64,000 bases of DNA from Ignavibacteriales bacterium (GCA_016707115.1 JADJIH010000001.1:372001-436000), one strand, 5' to 3'; shown: positions 1-11,500, numbered from the stretch's first letter. Translations and numbers: made by a program. Notes: generated by a model from the letters alone, not told the origin.

Positions 1-331
1 AATCTTTAACCACATACCCGTAGAAAGTTATATTTTCAGTTTTTTCAACTACTTCACGTTCAGTATGGCTTGATAGAAAAATAAGCGGTATATCTTGATC
101 GCTAAGTATTAGTTTAGCTATCTCAGTGCCATCTAATTTTTCACCAAGATTTATATCCATTAGGATCAGATCAATAATATTTGAATTGTCGTTAGCTGTT
201 TCTATAGCTTTTTGCCCATTTAATACATGGATAACATTATATCCATACTTTTTCAACTTGATCGTTTCAACAACTGCAATCATTGCGTCATCTTCAACGA
301 GTAGAATAGTTTTCGGTTTCTTATTGTCCAT
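1..331 (-). CDS. Response regulator receiver domain protein, 3' part outside window
   Basis: The reading frame begins with ATG at 331 and runs off the window edge without a stop, so about 110 residues are visible. They form a CheY-like receiver: TILLVEDDAMIAVVE gives the acidic pair after strand 1, LILMDINLG gives the phospho-acceptor Asp, LIFLSS gives the switch Ser, and VVKD gives the conserved Lys. Receivers of this type often continue into PAS and histidine-kinase domains in related bacteria, but nothing of that part is visible here. A member of the dyad promoter family lies about 140 bp upstream (474-537), so this gene probably belongs to the same regulon as most of the island. Confidence 0.85.
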   Translation of the reverse strand, partial: MDNKKPKTILLVEDDAMIAVVETIKLKKYGYNVIHVLNGQKAIETANDNSNIIDLILMDINLGEKLDGTEIAKLILSDQDIPLIFLSSHTEREVVEKTENITFYGYVVKD

Positions 332-473
332 AATATTTACTTCTTGGCTTAGATTTATTACAAATAGGATTAGAATGATAAGCTTTTGCATATAATGCTG
401 AGGTTTTGAGAACACTTTGCATTCGCAGCATAATCGTATCTTTCCGATTCTATATCATTTTAAGTTTAATATT

Positions 474-537
474 AAACTATTAAATGAAATACATAGATTC
501 TATAATCCAGAAGAATGAAAAGAGTATTAATACTTTA
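474..537 (-). promoter_or_regulatory. Dyad-type stress promoter, copy A (response regulator at 331)
   Basis: Plus-strand GAATG (513-517), 12 bases, then ATACTTT. On the minus strand a 10-bp gap leads to -35 TAGAAT, a 17-bp spacer and -10 TAGTTT (479-474). The core half-site has one change (GAATG for GGATG) and the distal arm is weak, but all three spacings equal those of the best copies. Confidence 0.6.
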
Positions 538-553
538 TTATTAAAAAAGATGC

Positions 554-718
554 TCAGTAGGTTGGTGTATAGTTAGAACAAGATTTTGAAATATATATTT
601 GTTTCGTTTTTCCTTCATTCAAATCTCTTAAAAACTGAGGAAGGGTAACTTCAACTTCATCAAAAACAAGATGATCTATGTTCTTATAATATTCATCATT
701 GCTTGTAAATAAAGATCC
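554..718 (-). pseudogene. Remnant of a B12-binding-domain radical SAM protein
   Basis: An open frame of about 55 codons without a start reads GSLFTSNDEYYKNIDHLVFD, then EVEVTLPQFLRDLNEGKTKQ, and ends at TGA (556-554). The spacing of 'LFTSN-EEYY', 'DHLVxDE' and 'TLPQFLxDL' is that of the end of the cobalamin-binding domain in B12-binding radical SAM enzymes of the DUF4070 type. The radical SAM domain is absent, and the Ca2+ ATPase stop codon lies only a few bases upstream. I infer a truncated gene left behind by a rearrangement. It could instead be an unrelated short sequence; the match is from memory of the family only. Confidence 0.5.
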
Positions 719-730
719 GTAAGCAATTGA

Positions 731-3484
731 CTATATTTTTTTCGTTTCTCTGAAATGTTTCTTCACAATTTTTGTTACTTCTAATGCTAATAGGGGAATT
801 GTTCCTAGTGCTATCAGTATTATAACATCACTAAACGGCATATATGTGGTTTTAAGAAAAACACCTAAAACATTCCAGTGTTGACTTAAAATCTGGAGTC
901 CAAATGAAAGAGCAACTACCATTACTAAATTAATATTGGTGAATAGAGAGATTTGCCAAACATATTTGGTTTCACTTCTGGCACCAAACGATCGTAAAAG
1001 TTCTGCAAATACTAAAACAGCAAAAGCATACGTTCGAGCAGTTTGTGTTGATTGATTTTGTAAAATATATAAGTAAACAGCAAAAGCCACACCAGCAGTA
1101 AGAAATCCTGTTAAAAGCATTGTTAGGAAAAAGCTTCCATCAGTTATCTTTTTAGATCGTTTTCGAGGTGTTCGTTTCATTACATCCGAATCAATTTTAT
1201 CCGTAGCCAGGCACAATGCAGGTAATCCATCTGTAACTAAGTTAATCCAAAGTAAATGAATAGGGAGCAGTGGTGCGGGCAGTCCAATAATAACGCAGGC
1301 AGTCATCAGTAACAATTCACCAGTATTCCCCGCTAATAGATATTGTAGTGTCTTGCGGATATTATAATAGATTCCACGACCTTCTTCAACTGCTGCAACA
1401 ATAGTTGCAAAGTTATCATCAGTGATAATCATATCAGATGCTTGTTTGGTAACTTCTGTACCTGTTTTTCCCATTGCGATTCCAATGTCAGCACCTTTGA
1501 TAGCAGGTGCATCATTTACTCCGTCGCCTGTCATTGCAACTATTGCATCATTCTTTTTCCAGGCACGAATGATACGAAGTTTATGTTCTGCAGTAACGCG
1601 AGCATAAACAGAAATATTAGAAACGTTTTTGCTTAGATCTTCATCAGACATTTTTTCTAATTCAACACCAGAAACTGCTTTATCTACTTTAGAAGTGATA
1701 CCGATTTCCACTGCTATTGCTGCGGCTGTATCAGGATGATCTCCGGTAATCATAACAACGTGAATGCCGGCATCATTACATTTTTTAATTGCATCTTTTG
1801 CTTCACTTCGTGGTGGATCATACATTCCTGAAAGTCCAATAAATATAAGCTCTCTTTCAACTTCATCAACTGAAAGATCTTTAATAGAAGAATTTTCTAA
1901 ATCACGATAAGCTGAGCCAAGTACACGCAGTGCTTGTTTAGCCATTGTGGTTGTTTCAGCCAAAATATTAACTCTATCTTGATCAGTTAGTTCGCGAATA
2001 CCTTCACTTGTATAAAGATGTGTACAAAGTTGAAGTAGTATGCCTGGCCCACCGTTGGTAAGTACACGAAATTTTCCATCTCTCATTTTGCGCACTACCG
2101 TGCTTCGTTTGCGATCAGAATCGAATGGAAATTCATATTGCTTGGGCATTTCCTTGTTGATCTGTTCTTGATTACCACCAGCTTTGATACCCGCACTGAG
2201 CATTGCACCCTCTGTCGGATCACCAATTACTTTCCAAATTCCATCTTCATTTTTCAGATTTGCATTGTTACATCCAATTAGATTTGTTGCAAGTTCTAGT
2301 AAGGGCTTAGCATGAATTGATTCCGTTTTATTCCCATCAAAAATTATTTTTCCTTCTGGTCCATAACCTTCGCCGGTCACTGAATATATTTTCCCTGAAA
2401 CATAAAGCGCTCTTACTGTCATTTCACCAACAGTTAAAGTTCCTGTTTTATCTGTGCAGATTACAGTTGTTGAGCCAAGCGTTTCAACAGCAGGAAGCTT
2501 TCTCACAAGAGCATTGCGCCGAGACATTCGTAAAACACCAAGGGCGAGTGAAACAGTTACAACTGCCGGAAGCCCTTCCGGTACTGCTGCCACCGCAAGA
2601 CTCACAGAAGTCATAAAAAGTTCTAAAATATCCTTACCGCGGAGCAAACCCAATCCAAACAAAAGAATTACAATACCAAGTGTTGCCCAAATGAGTATAT
2701 GACCAAATGACTCAAGTTTTTTCTCTAATGGTGTTCGTTCGTCACTGCCGGCTTCTTCTATTAGTCCTGCGATACGCCCAAGTTCAGTATTCATTGCTGT
2801 TGCATAAACTGCTGCTTGTGCAGTACCTGTTGCAACACTTGTTCCCATAAAAATAATATTTTCTCTGTCGGCAAGTGGAATATTATTCAACTCTAAAGTT
2901 GCTGGCTGCTTTATCACTGCTTCTGATTCACCTGTTAACGCAGACTCAACACACTTAAACGATGCTGCACTTAACAACCGTGCATCAGCTGCTACAAGAT
3001 CACCAGATTCTAAAAAAAGTATGTCACCAGCTACAATTTCGGTTGCGGGAATTGAAACTACTTGTCCATCCCGTTTAACTTTTGCCTGAGGTGCGGTCAT
3101 TTTCTTAAGGGCTTCAATGGATTTTTCAGCAGAATATTCTTGATAGAATCCTATAACCGCATTAAGTATAACTATAGCAAGGATTGCAATTGCATCAATA
3201 GTTTCACCAAGAGCACCAGAAATTATTCCGGCAACTATAAGAATCCAGATTATTAAACTTTTAAACTGGCTGAAAAAAATATGCAACGCATTATTTTTTT
3301 TAACCTCTTTCAATTCGTTCAAACCATCGGTAGCAAGACGTCTTGCAGCTTCCTGTAAAGACAATCCATCTGCTGAAGAATCAAGTTGTTTTAATGTTTC
3401 TTCAGCAGATATGTTATACCAAGGTTTAATTTTATTTTGTTGCAATTTCTTAGAGTTTATGATAAATGAGATCTTAGCATCCAT
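731..3484 (-). CDS. P-type Ca2+-transporting ATPase (P2A family)
   Basis: This 917-residue integral membrane pump has the full P2 layout. An N-terminal cation-ATPase domain begins near residue 20, the actuator domain carries the TGES loop (ALTGESEAV), and the M4 segment reads AVAAVPEGLPAVV. The phosphorylated Asp345 sits in CTDKTGTLT. A nucleotide-binding domain with KRSTVVRK follows, then the MTGDGVNDAPA hinge, M5 with NTGELLLM and M6 with NLVTDGLPAL. These M4-M6 residues are typical of SERCA/PMR1-like calcium pumps that export Ca2+ (or Mn2+) from the cytosol. The start overlaps the dps stop by 28 bases, so the two are probably translated from one message. Ion specificity is inferred from the family. 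Confidence 0.93.
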   Translation of the reverse strand: MDAKISFIINSKKLQQNKIKPWYNISAEETLKQLDSSADGLSLQEAARRLATDGLNELKEVKKNNALHIFFSQFKSLIIWILIVAGIISGALGETIDAIAILAIVILNAVIGFYQEYSAEKSIEALKKMTAPQAKVKRDGQVVSIPATEIVAGDILFLESGDLVAADARLLSAASFKCVESALTGESEAVIKQPATLELNNIPLADRENIIFMGTSVATGTAQAAVYATAMNTELGRIAGLIEEAGSDERTPLEKKLESFGHILIWATLGIVILLFGLGLLRGKDILELFMTSVSLAVAAVPEGLPAVVTVSLALGVLRMSRRNALVRKLPAVETLGSTTVICTDKTGTLTVGEMTVRALYVSGKIYSVTGEGYGPEGKIIFDGNKTESIHAKPLLELATNLIGCNNANLKNEDGIWKVIGDPTEGAMLSAGIKAGGNQEQINKEMPKQYEFPFDSDRKRSTVVRKMRDGKFRVLTNGGPGILLQLCTHLYTSEGIRELTDQDRVNILAETTTMAKQALRVLGSAYRDLENSSIKDLSVDEVERELIFIGLSGMYDPPRSEAKDAIKKCNDAGIHVVMITGDHPDTAAAIAVEIGITSKVDKAVSGVELEKMSDEDLSKNVSNISVYARVTAEHKLRIIRAWKKNDAIVAMTGDGVNDAPAIKGADIGIAMGKTGTEVTKQASDMIITDDNFATIVAAVEEGRGIYYNIRKTLQYLLAGNTGELLLMTACVIIGLPAPLLPIHLLWINLVTDGLPALCLATDKIDSDVMKRTPRKRSKKITDGSFFLTMLLTGFLTAGVAFAVYLYILQNQSTQTARTYAFAVLVFAELLRSFGARSETKYVWQISLFTNINLVMVVALSFGLQILSQHWNVLGVFLKTTYMPFSDVIILIALGTIPLLALEVTKIVKKHFRETKKI

Positions 3485-3930
3485 GACATTTTTTCATGTT
3501 GCTCCAATAGTCCAGTCATAAAACTTGCGGTACCAAGATCGCGGTGCTTTTCATCAGAAAGTGAAATATCTTTACGCAAGAAACGAACTATAGATTCATG
3601 ATCTTCTAACAATGTTTGCAGTATGTTTTTGTTATCAGTAAAATCATTGTTGTGTTCAATCAATCTTGTGATATCAATAAAGTCCTTTAGTGAGCCTAAA
3701 GCAAAATGTCCAAGTGCTCTTACTCTTTCAGCAACATTATCAATAATAACTTCCAGAGAATCATATTGTGTTTCAAAAAAATTATGCATTTCAATAAAGT
3801 TTTGTCCTTGAACATTCCAATGTGCGCTGCGAGTTTTTGTGTATAATAAGTACTCATCGGCAAGCAAAGTATTTAAAAGCAGTGCGCTTGCTTTTAAGTT
3901 GATCTCTGATATTTCGATATTCGGTTTCAT
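3457..3930 (-). CDS. dps: Dps-family DNA-binding ferritin-like protein
   Basis: The 157-residue protein has the four-helix Dps/MrgA signature. 'KTRSAHWNVQG' followed by 'MHNFFETQYDSLEVIIDNVAERVRALG' (joined here only as description of helices 1-2) supplies His, Asp and Glu ligands of the intersubunit ferroxidase site. The C-terminal 'LLEQHEKMSWMLRSHL' is the usual final helix. Dps proteins oxidise and store iron with H2O2 and compact DNA under stress. It is the first gene of a dps-Ca2+ ATPase pair (28-base overlap). A degenerate copy of the island's dyad promoter ends about 17 bases upstream of its ATG, which has a good AGGAT ribosome site. Confidence 0.93.
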   Translation of the reverse strand: MKPNIEISEINLKASALLLNTLLADEYLLYTKTRSAHWNVQGQNFIEMHNFFETQYDSLEVIIDNVAERVRALGHFALGSLKDFIDITRLIEHNNDFTDNKNILQTLLEDHESIVRFLRKDISLSDEKHRDLGTASFMTGLLEQHEKMSWMLRSHLS

Positions 3931-3946
3931 AGTATTTTATCCTGGT

Positions 3947-4010
3947 TAATAAGTAAATAGTGTAATAATTATAACGGAACCTGAGGGTTGAAGAATATGT
4001 TTATCCTTTC
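3947..4010 (-). promoter_or_regulatory. Degenerate dyad-type promoter upstream of dps
   Basis: Plus-strand GGTTG (3986-3990), 12 bases, ATCCTTT. The 10-bp and 17-bp spacings place GTTATA at -35 and TTATTA at -10. Each element deviates from the consensus, but the layout is retained and it sits directly before a stress gene. It should be treated as a weak or relic copy. Confidence 0.35.
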
Positions 4011-4043
4011 TTTAAATTCTAATTCCAATAACTTCATTAGTTA

Positions 4044-4134
4044 TCAAATCTGGTTTGTAAGAATAACTTTCAGTGCTTTTTCTTTACTGCATATCCAAAC
4101 GTATTATATGCTTTCATAACATCATCAAGTATAA
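4044..4134 (-). pseudogene. C-terminal remnant of a zinc-type alcohol dehydrogenase
   Basis: Reading the minus strand gives DDVMKAYNTFGYA and, after a frame change, KALKVILTNQI followed by TGA. In zinc-dependent medium-chain alcohol dehydrogenases the end of the protein typically reads like 'DDIMKAYDTFGNAAKEKALKVIL', so this is a fragment of about 30 codons with a frameshift. No upstream coding sequence remains before the neighbouring short-chain dehydrogenase pseudogene. The assignment rests on resemblance over a short stretch. Confidence 0.5.
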
Positions 4135-4180
4135 AGTAATGCAGGGTCTAGGAACATATAGCTATTATTTTATATCCTCA

Positions 4181-4938
4181 TTATTTACAAGTATAACCAC
4201 CGTCAATAACTAATTCACTTCCGGTAACAAATTTTGATTCATCGGATACCAAGTAAAGAATACCATAAGCAATATCTATTGATTCGCCAACGTGTCCAAT
4301 CGGATGCAGGCTGTCAAGATGTTTTCTGAATCCAGGATTTTTTTTACCTAATTCCTCAACTAAGGGTGTCCAGATAAAACCTGGATGTACGGAGTTTACT
4401 CTTATATTATCCTTTGCATAAATCAACGCATCATTTTTAGTCATTATTCTAATTGCACCTTTTGAAGATGATAAGGAGGTAAATCTCCAGCACCGACTAA
4501 CCCATAAATTGAAGAAAGGTTTACAATGCTACCGTTACCTGATTTTTGCAAGTGAGGAATTGCATGTTTAGTACAGAAAAAAACTCCTTTTACATTCACA
4601 TTCATAACGGAATCCCATTCTTTTTCAGTGATGTCGTGAGTTGGTTTATCAACGCCAGCAATTCCTGCATTATTTACCGTTGCGTTAAGTTTTCCAAATT
4701 CTTTTACTACTTCGGCATAAACTTTTTCAACCTCTTTTTCATCTGATACATCAAGATGCCAAAATTTAGCTTCTCCACCTGATAAATTAACTTCTTCAAC
4801 TAACTCTTGGCCTTCTTTGGCGAGAAGATCAGTTACAGCAACTTTCGCACCTTCTTTAGCTAATAAAAGACATGTTTCGCGTCCGATTCCTAATGCTCCA
4901 CCTGTTACGATGACAACTTTATTTTCAACTCTTTTCAT
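4181..4938 (-). pseudogene. Short-chain dehydrogenase/reductase, broken by a one-base frameshift
   Basis: Two adjoining frames make up one SDR of about 252 residues. The first (4938-4444) has the NAD(P) loop TGGALGIG, the NNAG motif (VNNAGIAG) and the catalytic Ser region SIVNLSSIYG. The second (4444-4181) has VNSVHPGFIWTPL and ends GSELVIDGGYTCK. Between them the active-site Tyr-x-x-x-Lys should read YHASKGA. The DNA instead has one base fewer after TATCAT (near 4470), turning it into YHLQKVQ and a premature stop. Restoring one G gives a continuous frame. It is either a recent pseudogene or a sequencing error; the decayed gene next door favours the former. Confidence 0.85.
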
Positions 4939-4991
4939 GATTTTTCCCTTTTCTAATTTAAAATGTACATACTTGATATGTTCTTATAACT

Positions 4992-5270
4992 TTACAAATT
5001 TCGTAATCGATGGTATGTGATAAATGCTTTATTATTTACGCTTAGTACCGAGTAGCTTGCTTCCTCTTCATCATTGTTAAATATTCCTTTGTGTTCAAGT
5101 ATTAATTGCTCCATCATTTCCGGTATATCACCTTTAGATATATGAACATCAATTTCACATATTGTAGTTTTTGTTATCCTGATTGTTACATCATTTGAAT
5201 CGTTGAACATTGGAACTAAATATTCCTCAATCCCACGAGTGTTGCAGTTTTTTAATAATAATTCTTTCAT
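4992..5270 (-). CDS. Hypothetical protein, 92 residues
   Basis: I do not recognise this family. The protein is soluble, has no signal peptide, and has a pattern of alternating strands and one helix (DIPEMMEQLILEHKG). The ATG is preceded by an AAAAGGGAT ribosome site and may overlap the stop of a short upstream frame (5371-5267). A clear dyad-type promoter is at 5407-5470, so it is likely produced under the same conditions as the other stress proteins here. Confidence 0.6.
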   Translation of the reverse strand: MKELLLKNCNTRGIEEYLVPMFNDSNDVTIRITKTTICEIDVHISKGDIPEMMEQLILEHKGIFNNDEEEASYSVLSVNNKAFITYHRLRNL

Positions 5271-5371
5271 ATATCCCTTTTATTAAAAATGTTTAAATCA
5301 ATCAATTTATTAATGATTTCTTTAAGACAACTTCCATTGATAAATGTTTTTATTCTGTTAAGCGATTCCAT
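5267..5371 (-). CDS. Possible 34-residue leader protein
   Basis: ATG at 5371 opens a 34-codon frame (MESLNRIKTFINGSCLKEII...) that ends in a TGA overlapping the ATG of the 92-residue protein, as in translational coupling. It lies wholly in the predicted leader of the dyad promoter at 5407-5470. There is no good ribosome binding site and no family I can name, so it may be chance. Confidence 0.25.
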   Translation of the reverse strand: MESLNRIKTFINGSCLKEIINKLIDLNIFNKRDI

Positions 5372-5406
5372 TCTAATTGAATTTTAGATATGAGTTTTGT
5401 AATAAT

Positions 5407-5470
5407 ATATTACTCAGTAGTCGTTTGGAATACAATCGATCAAAAGAATGAAAAAAGAACTACATCTTTA
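5407..5470 (-). promoter_or_regulatory. Dyad-type stress promoter, copy B (92-residue protein)
   Basis: Plus-strand GAATG (5446-5450), centre AAAAAAGAACTA, then CATCTTT (5463-5469). On the minus strand the 10-bp gap is followed by -35 TTGTAT, 17 bp and -10 TAATAT. All spacings match the consensus. Confidence 0.75.
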
Positions 5471-5533
5471 GATATTTAAGTATTTTCTAAAGAAGTTCGA
5501 TATACTTGAGAAATATCAAGTAGATTAATTAAA

Positions 5534-8500
5534 TCAACTTAGTAATGTAATTCTTACTTCTACATTATGTTCATGCCTATCATCTAAAAGTGGAATAACT
5601 TTATCAACATTATTAACTCCATCTATAGTTATGTTTAAATCCGAAATAGTACCACGCGATTGAAAAATGGAAATATGATAAATAGTTTGACGATACCGGT
5701 AATGGACTTTATACGATTTCCAATCCGCTGGAATGCAAGGCTCGATATGAAGTTTATCTACTTCGAGTCTCAATCCCAGTAATGATTCCACGATAAGCCG
5801 ATACGTCCATCCAGCTGAACCAGTGTACCAGGTCCAGCCGCCACGACCAGTATGGGGTGTTACAGCATAAATGTCAGCGGCCACTACATATGGTTCTGCT
5901 TTGTATGTTGCTATATCTTCTGGAGATTTTGTATGATTAATCGGATTGATTATTGCAAGTAGTTCCCAAGCTCGTTTACTATCTCCCAAAGCTGCAAACG
6001 CCATTGCTGCCCAGATTGCTGCATGTGTGTATTGACCGCCATTTTCTCTTACTCCGGGAACATAGCCCTTTATATAACCAGGATTCAAATTTGATTTGTC
6101 GAATGGCGGATCCAAAAGTTGTATTAAATTATGCTCACGGCGAACAAGGTTTTTATCCAATGCTTCCATTGCCATGCGTGAACGTTTTGTATCACCCGCA
6201 CCGGAAAGAACTGACCAGCTTTGTGAAATAGAATCAATCTTGCATTCCTGGTTACTTGCCGATCCGAGCGGTGAACCATCATCGAAGTATGCCCTGCGGT
6301 ACCATTCTCCATCCCAGCCGTTTTGTTCTATATTATTTTGCAGCTTGTGCGCTTCGCTTTTACAACGTTCAACGAAATGCATATCGCCTTGTTGGCTGGC
6401 AATTTTTATGAACTGAGTAAGAACTTCGTAGAGGAAAAATCCTAACCAGACGCTTTCACCCTTGCCATGTATGCCGATCATATCCATACCATCATTCCAA
6501 TCACCGCTGCCGATTAATGGTAAACCATGATCACCAAATTTAAGCCCATTGATTATAGCTCGCACACAGTGCTTGTATAAGCTACCGGATTCTTCTGATC
6601 TGTTTGGAAGATCATAATAGGAATCATCTTCAGCATTAACTGCTCGACCTTCCAGAAAGTGTACAGATTCATCCAGTACACCAGTATCGCCTGTACTTTG
6701 AACATACCGGCAAACAGCTAAAGGCAGCCATAGGTAATCATCCGAACATCGTGTACGCACACCTCGACCAGAAGGAGGATGCCACCAATGTTGCACGTCT
6801 CCCTCATGGAATTGACGGCTTGCACAAAGCAGCAAGTGTTGTCGTGTTATGTTTGGCTCAGCATAAATAAGAGATATTACATCCTGCAACTGATCTCGAA
6901 AACCAAATGCTCCGCCTGATTGGTAGTATCCGCTTCGTGCCCAAATGCGGCATGCTAAAGTTTGATATAATAGCCAGCCATTGGTTAATATATTTAGTGA
7001 AGTATCCGGTGTTTCAACCAGAACAGCAGTCAATGTCTTTTTCCAGTAATTCCATACTGCTTCCAGTGCAGTACGTGCCGCCATTGATCCCTGGAAACGA
7101 TGCAGCAAGGTTATAACTTCATGCTCATTAGTGCCTGATCCTAATTTAAAAATAATCTCTTGTTCTTGATTTTCAGCCAGTTCGAATGGAACCTGGATGG
7201 CCGCACATGGGTCCAAGGCTGCTCCTGTTTTACCAGAAAGATGTGAACGAGTCATCGCATCAGGATTTCTTAAAGAACAATTTCTTCCAATAAATTCAGT
7301 GCGATCGCCCGTTAATGTACGAGTGGTACTATCTGTCTGAAAGAATACAATTCTGTTTGCGAACTCTGCATTGTAAGGGTTTTGAGCAAATATTGCAGCG
7401 CTGCTTTGATCAACTTTTGATATAACATGCATGCTCGACTTTGAATGCAGATCACCCAAAACCAATTCCACATAACCAGTAACGGATAACTTGCGAATTC
7501 TGCCGGACTCATTTTTAACTTTGAGTACTGAAAATTTGATTGCGGCATCTGTAGCAACATAAATCCAAAGCTCTGATCGAATACCGCTTTCACTATGTTC
7601 AAAAACGCTGTAGCCAAATCCATGACGGCTGGCATACGCACCAATTCCACAACTCGGTAATGGTGTGGGTGACCAGAAGTGTCCTGTTTCTTCATCTCGA
7701 ATATAAAAAGCTTCACCACTTGAATCGGTAACAGGATCATTGTTCCATGGCGTAAGTCGAAACTCATGCGCATTCTCGCTCCATGTGTATGATGGGCCAT
7801 TCTCTGAAATTATTGTTCCAAAGTTTTGGTTTGCTATAACATTTACCCACGGAGCGGGTGTAATTTGTTTTTGAGAGGTAGTAATTATGTATTCACGTCC
7901 ATCAGGTGTAAACCCGCCAAGTCCGTTAAAAAAAATCAGATCAGTACGGGGCTGCACAAAATCATCATGATGGTGGGGATGATAAGTTCGAGTAGGTTTG
8001 AAACGCCTTACAGGAACTTTAGTTCTTCTGATTTGATTTATCTGTTCTTCAAGAGTTCCCCGTTGATCGGAGATGATAACACGTGCAACTGTTTGGAAAA
8101 GAATGCGGTCTTCGTTGGATATTTGATCTGCCTGCCGTACAAAAATCCCACCCGGTCTATCAATTAAGTTAGCTTCAATACCTGCAGAAATCAGGCTCAT
8201 AATTTGTTCCTGAAGTAATTGCCGATATCCAGCATGATCTTCATTCCAGATCACTAAATCAACTGGCAATCCTTTTAATCTCCAATACGAATGTGCCTGA
8301 ACGAGTCGACGCACCAAGTTAATATTTTCCGGATCTTCAATTTGCAAGAGCACAATGGGTAAATCACCGGAAATTGAATATCCCCATAAACCGGATTGCC
8401 CCCTTCGGTTTTTGATGATGATACTCGGGTCGGCACGCAGGAAAGCATTTCCGAATAATATAGAACTTGCGATGCGCCCGTAAAGCTGTGCGTCATCCTC

Positions 8501-11500
8501 AATTGCGTTGATCTGCCTCAATGTCACTTGACTATGTGTCCATGCAAGTTCAAAACTACGATTCGCTAGTCGACGGTCATGATATTTATCTACAAGATCT
8601 AACGCTGCCAGACGGGTTTCAGCAATTCCCATAATCATGTCCACTGTTGCAGTCTCTTCAGGTTCTAAAGTTATGTAATAACGTATCGCAACAATTGGAT
8701 CTAATACTGAACCCTGAATGCCTGATAGAGGTGTAAAATCGTTCATCGCTTGTGGATTGGCTGTTGTATTACTACGACCAATGAATTGCATCCTGTCAGT
8801 TTCGAAAGAAACCTTTTCTATATGCACACCTCGCACTACCATCATATGAAACATTAATGGGGTTTTCTCATCCATGGATCGGGGTCTGCGACTACAGAGG
8901 ATTGCATGTCGCTCCTCAACAATCTCAGTTTGAACAAATAAATTACTGAATGCCGGATGTAAATTATCAGAAGCAGATGAAGCAAGAACAACTTCTGTGT
9001 AACTCGTAATATCAATCGTTCGCCGTGTTCGTGATAAGTTTGTAAGATGTATTCGTCGCAGTTCAATATCATCTTCCGGTGATACAACAATCTCCATGTG
9101 CATATCAAAATTCTGGTCTCTTCGCCGAACCTCAGCCAGACCTTCCGAGAAAATTACTTCATAATTCTTCGATCGTTTCAGCGTTGGTTGATGTGCAGCT
9201 GACCAAAATTCTCCGCTTAACTCATCGTGGATATAACAGAAAGTACCCCAGTTATCACGAGTAGTGTCTTCTCGCCAGCGTGTAACTGCAATATCTTTCC
9301 ATTTGCTGTAACCGCCGCCGGCAGCAGTAATCATAACATGATATCTTCCGTTAGAAAGTAGATGTACTTCTGGAACCGGTGTATCAGGGTTATTGAGTAT
9401 TCGTACAGGTACTCCCTGAGTATTAATTTGTGTTGGGGTATCGGCTAACCCTGATGCACGTGAATAGAAAACCGTTGCTTTGGGAATTCTTTCCTGAAGT
9501 AACAAAATGGTTGCTTCGAATAAAGGATTTGAGTTAAATCGCTTCTGCATAGGACGATCTAAAATCAAGTAAGCAAGAGAGAGCAGACTCATTCCTGAGT
9601 GATGAGCCATGAAAGATTTAATTACCACACTTGTCTGTCCACGCGGTATACGTGATTTTGTATAATCTATTGCTTCATAAAAACCATATTTTCCGAGTAG
9701 CCCATCGGCGGCAAGCATCTGAAGATTAAGACAAGCTTCTTCTGGCTCAACCATAAGAGCAAGTGCGGAAGCATATGGTGTAATAACCAGATCCTCCGCT
9801 AATCCACGTTTTAACCCCAGACCAGGCACACCAAATGCACGGTATTGATAATTGAGATTAACATCCACAGTATTATAACCGGATTCCGAGATTCCCCACG
9901 GAACGCCGCGCTCTTTACCATATTCAATCTGTTTCTTTACAGCCGCTTTATAAGTCTGGTTAAGTAACGTGTTTTCATAAGTAGGCATTACCAGAAGCGG
10001 CATCAGGTACTCGAACATTGAACCGCTCCAGGATAGAAGAATTGGTTCACCGCCAACAGTAGTAAGTAATCGCCCTAATGCAAACCAGCTTTTCTGTGGT
10101 AATTCCCCTTGTGCAATTGCAACAAAAGTACTCAATCTTGCTTCTGAAGCCAGCAGATCATAATAACTTGAATCTCGTCGTTTTTCGTTAACACTATATC
10201 CAACTGATTGTAAATGACGTGTCTTATCATATAGAAAAGTATAGTCCATACTTGCAAAATTGTTTGATTGTTTTACAAGACTTTCGATAACTGTTATAAG
10301 CTCATTTGCACGAGCTCTAGATTCTGCTATAAATTGGTGAAGTTTATTTAATTGCTCACTTTTCTCGGTTGTAATGTCTGAAGAATTCTCGAAGTCAGAG
10401 AGCAATGCTAGTTTGCGTAAAGTTGGTATCTCATTAAAACCGGAAAAATAATTTTCTAAGTCAGGAGAATTTAGCAGAATAACCCAAGGCGCTAGAAACT
10501 TCAATTCATCGAGAGCACTGCGGCATTGCATAGCTAGTGCGTGGGACCATCTTTTAGGTTCACTATCATGAATCGCTTTAAAATCATTTTCTACTTCTGC
10601 AGTCGATGCTGCTAGCATTTCAAGTTTTTGCCATACATCTTTAAGAACATTGAGCGGAGAAGTAATTATCAAATCTAAATCCTGCTCAAGCTGAATGAGT
10701 TTTTCGTTTTTAGTTTCTCCAACAGCATTAATTAAAATTCGAAGGGTGTCGTTTATTCCTTCGAACAATTGTGGACCAACTATTTTTTTATCAGGCAGAG
10801 AAAGTAGTCCCTGACTTAATGTAAGCAGATGACCTGAGATGTTACCGCTGTCAACTGATGAAATATAAGGAGGGGGCAGCGGCTTTAAAGTTTTTGTATC
10901 ATACCAGTTGTAGAAATGTCCGCGATATCTTTCCAGAGTATCCATGGTTTTAAATGTATTCGATGTTCGATCAATAAGTTGTCGTGTGTTGATGTAACCA
11001 AAATCATATGCTGACAAATTAGCGAGTAGGGCCAAACCTATATTAGTCGGTGATGTTCGATGTGCTATTACAGCGACCGGATTTTCTTGGTAATTATCAG
11101 GCGGCAGCCAATTATCTTCCTTACTAACAAAAGTTTCAAAGTAGGACCATGTTTTTCTGGCAATATCCCGTAAAAATAATTTTTGAGTAACAGTTAATTT
11201 TGCTTTGCGTTGTATGAGCGGCAAGCTGATCCACCAGGTGATAACCGGGGAAACTGCCCAAAGAAATAATATTGGAAAAGCAACAGCAGGTATAACTTGT
11301 TTTGAGTAAACGAAATAAATGATAGTAGAAATAGCAATAAACGGAGCTATCCACATAGTTCTAAATGAACTGAGGAGGTTTGTTTTACTATTACGATCTT
11401 TAACATTGGACGGATTCCATTCGAGAAGTTTTTTATGGGAAATAAGCATACGCCATAAAGTGCGAAAAATTGCATCCTGATTGTAAAACGCCTCGTATGG

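Noticed and set aside
126..395. 89-residue plus-strand frame over the first gene
   Set aside because: It is antisense to a clear receiver domain and has low-complexity composition.
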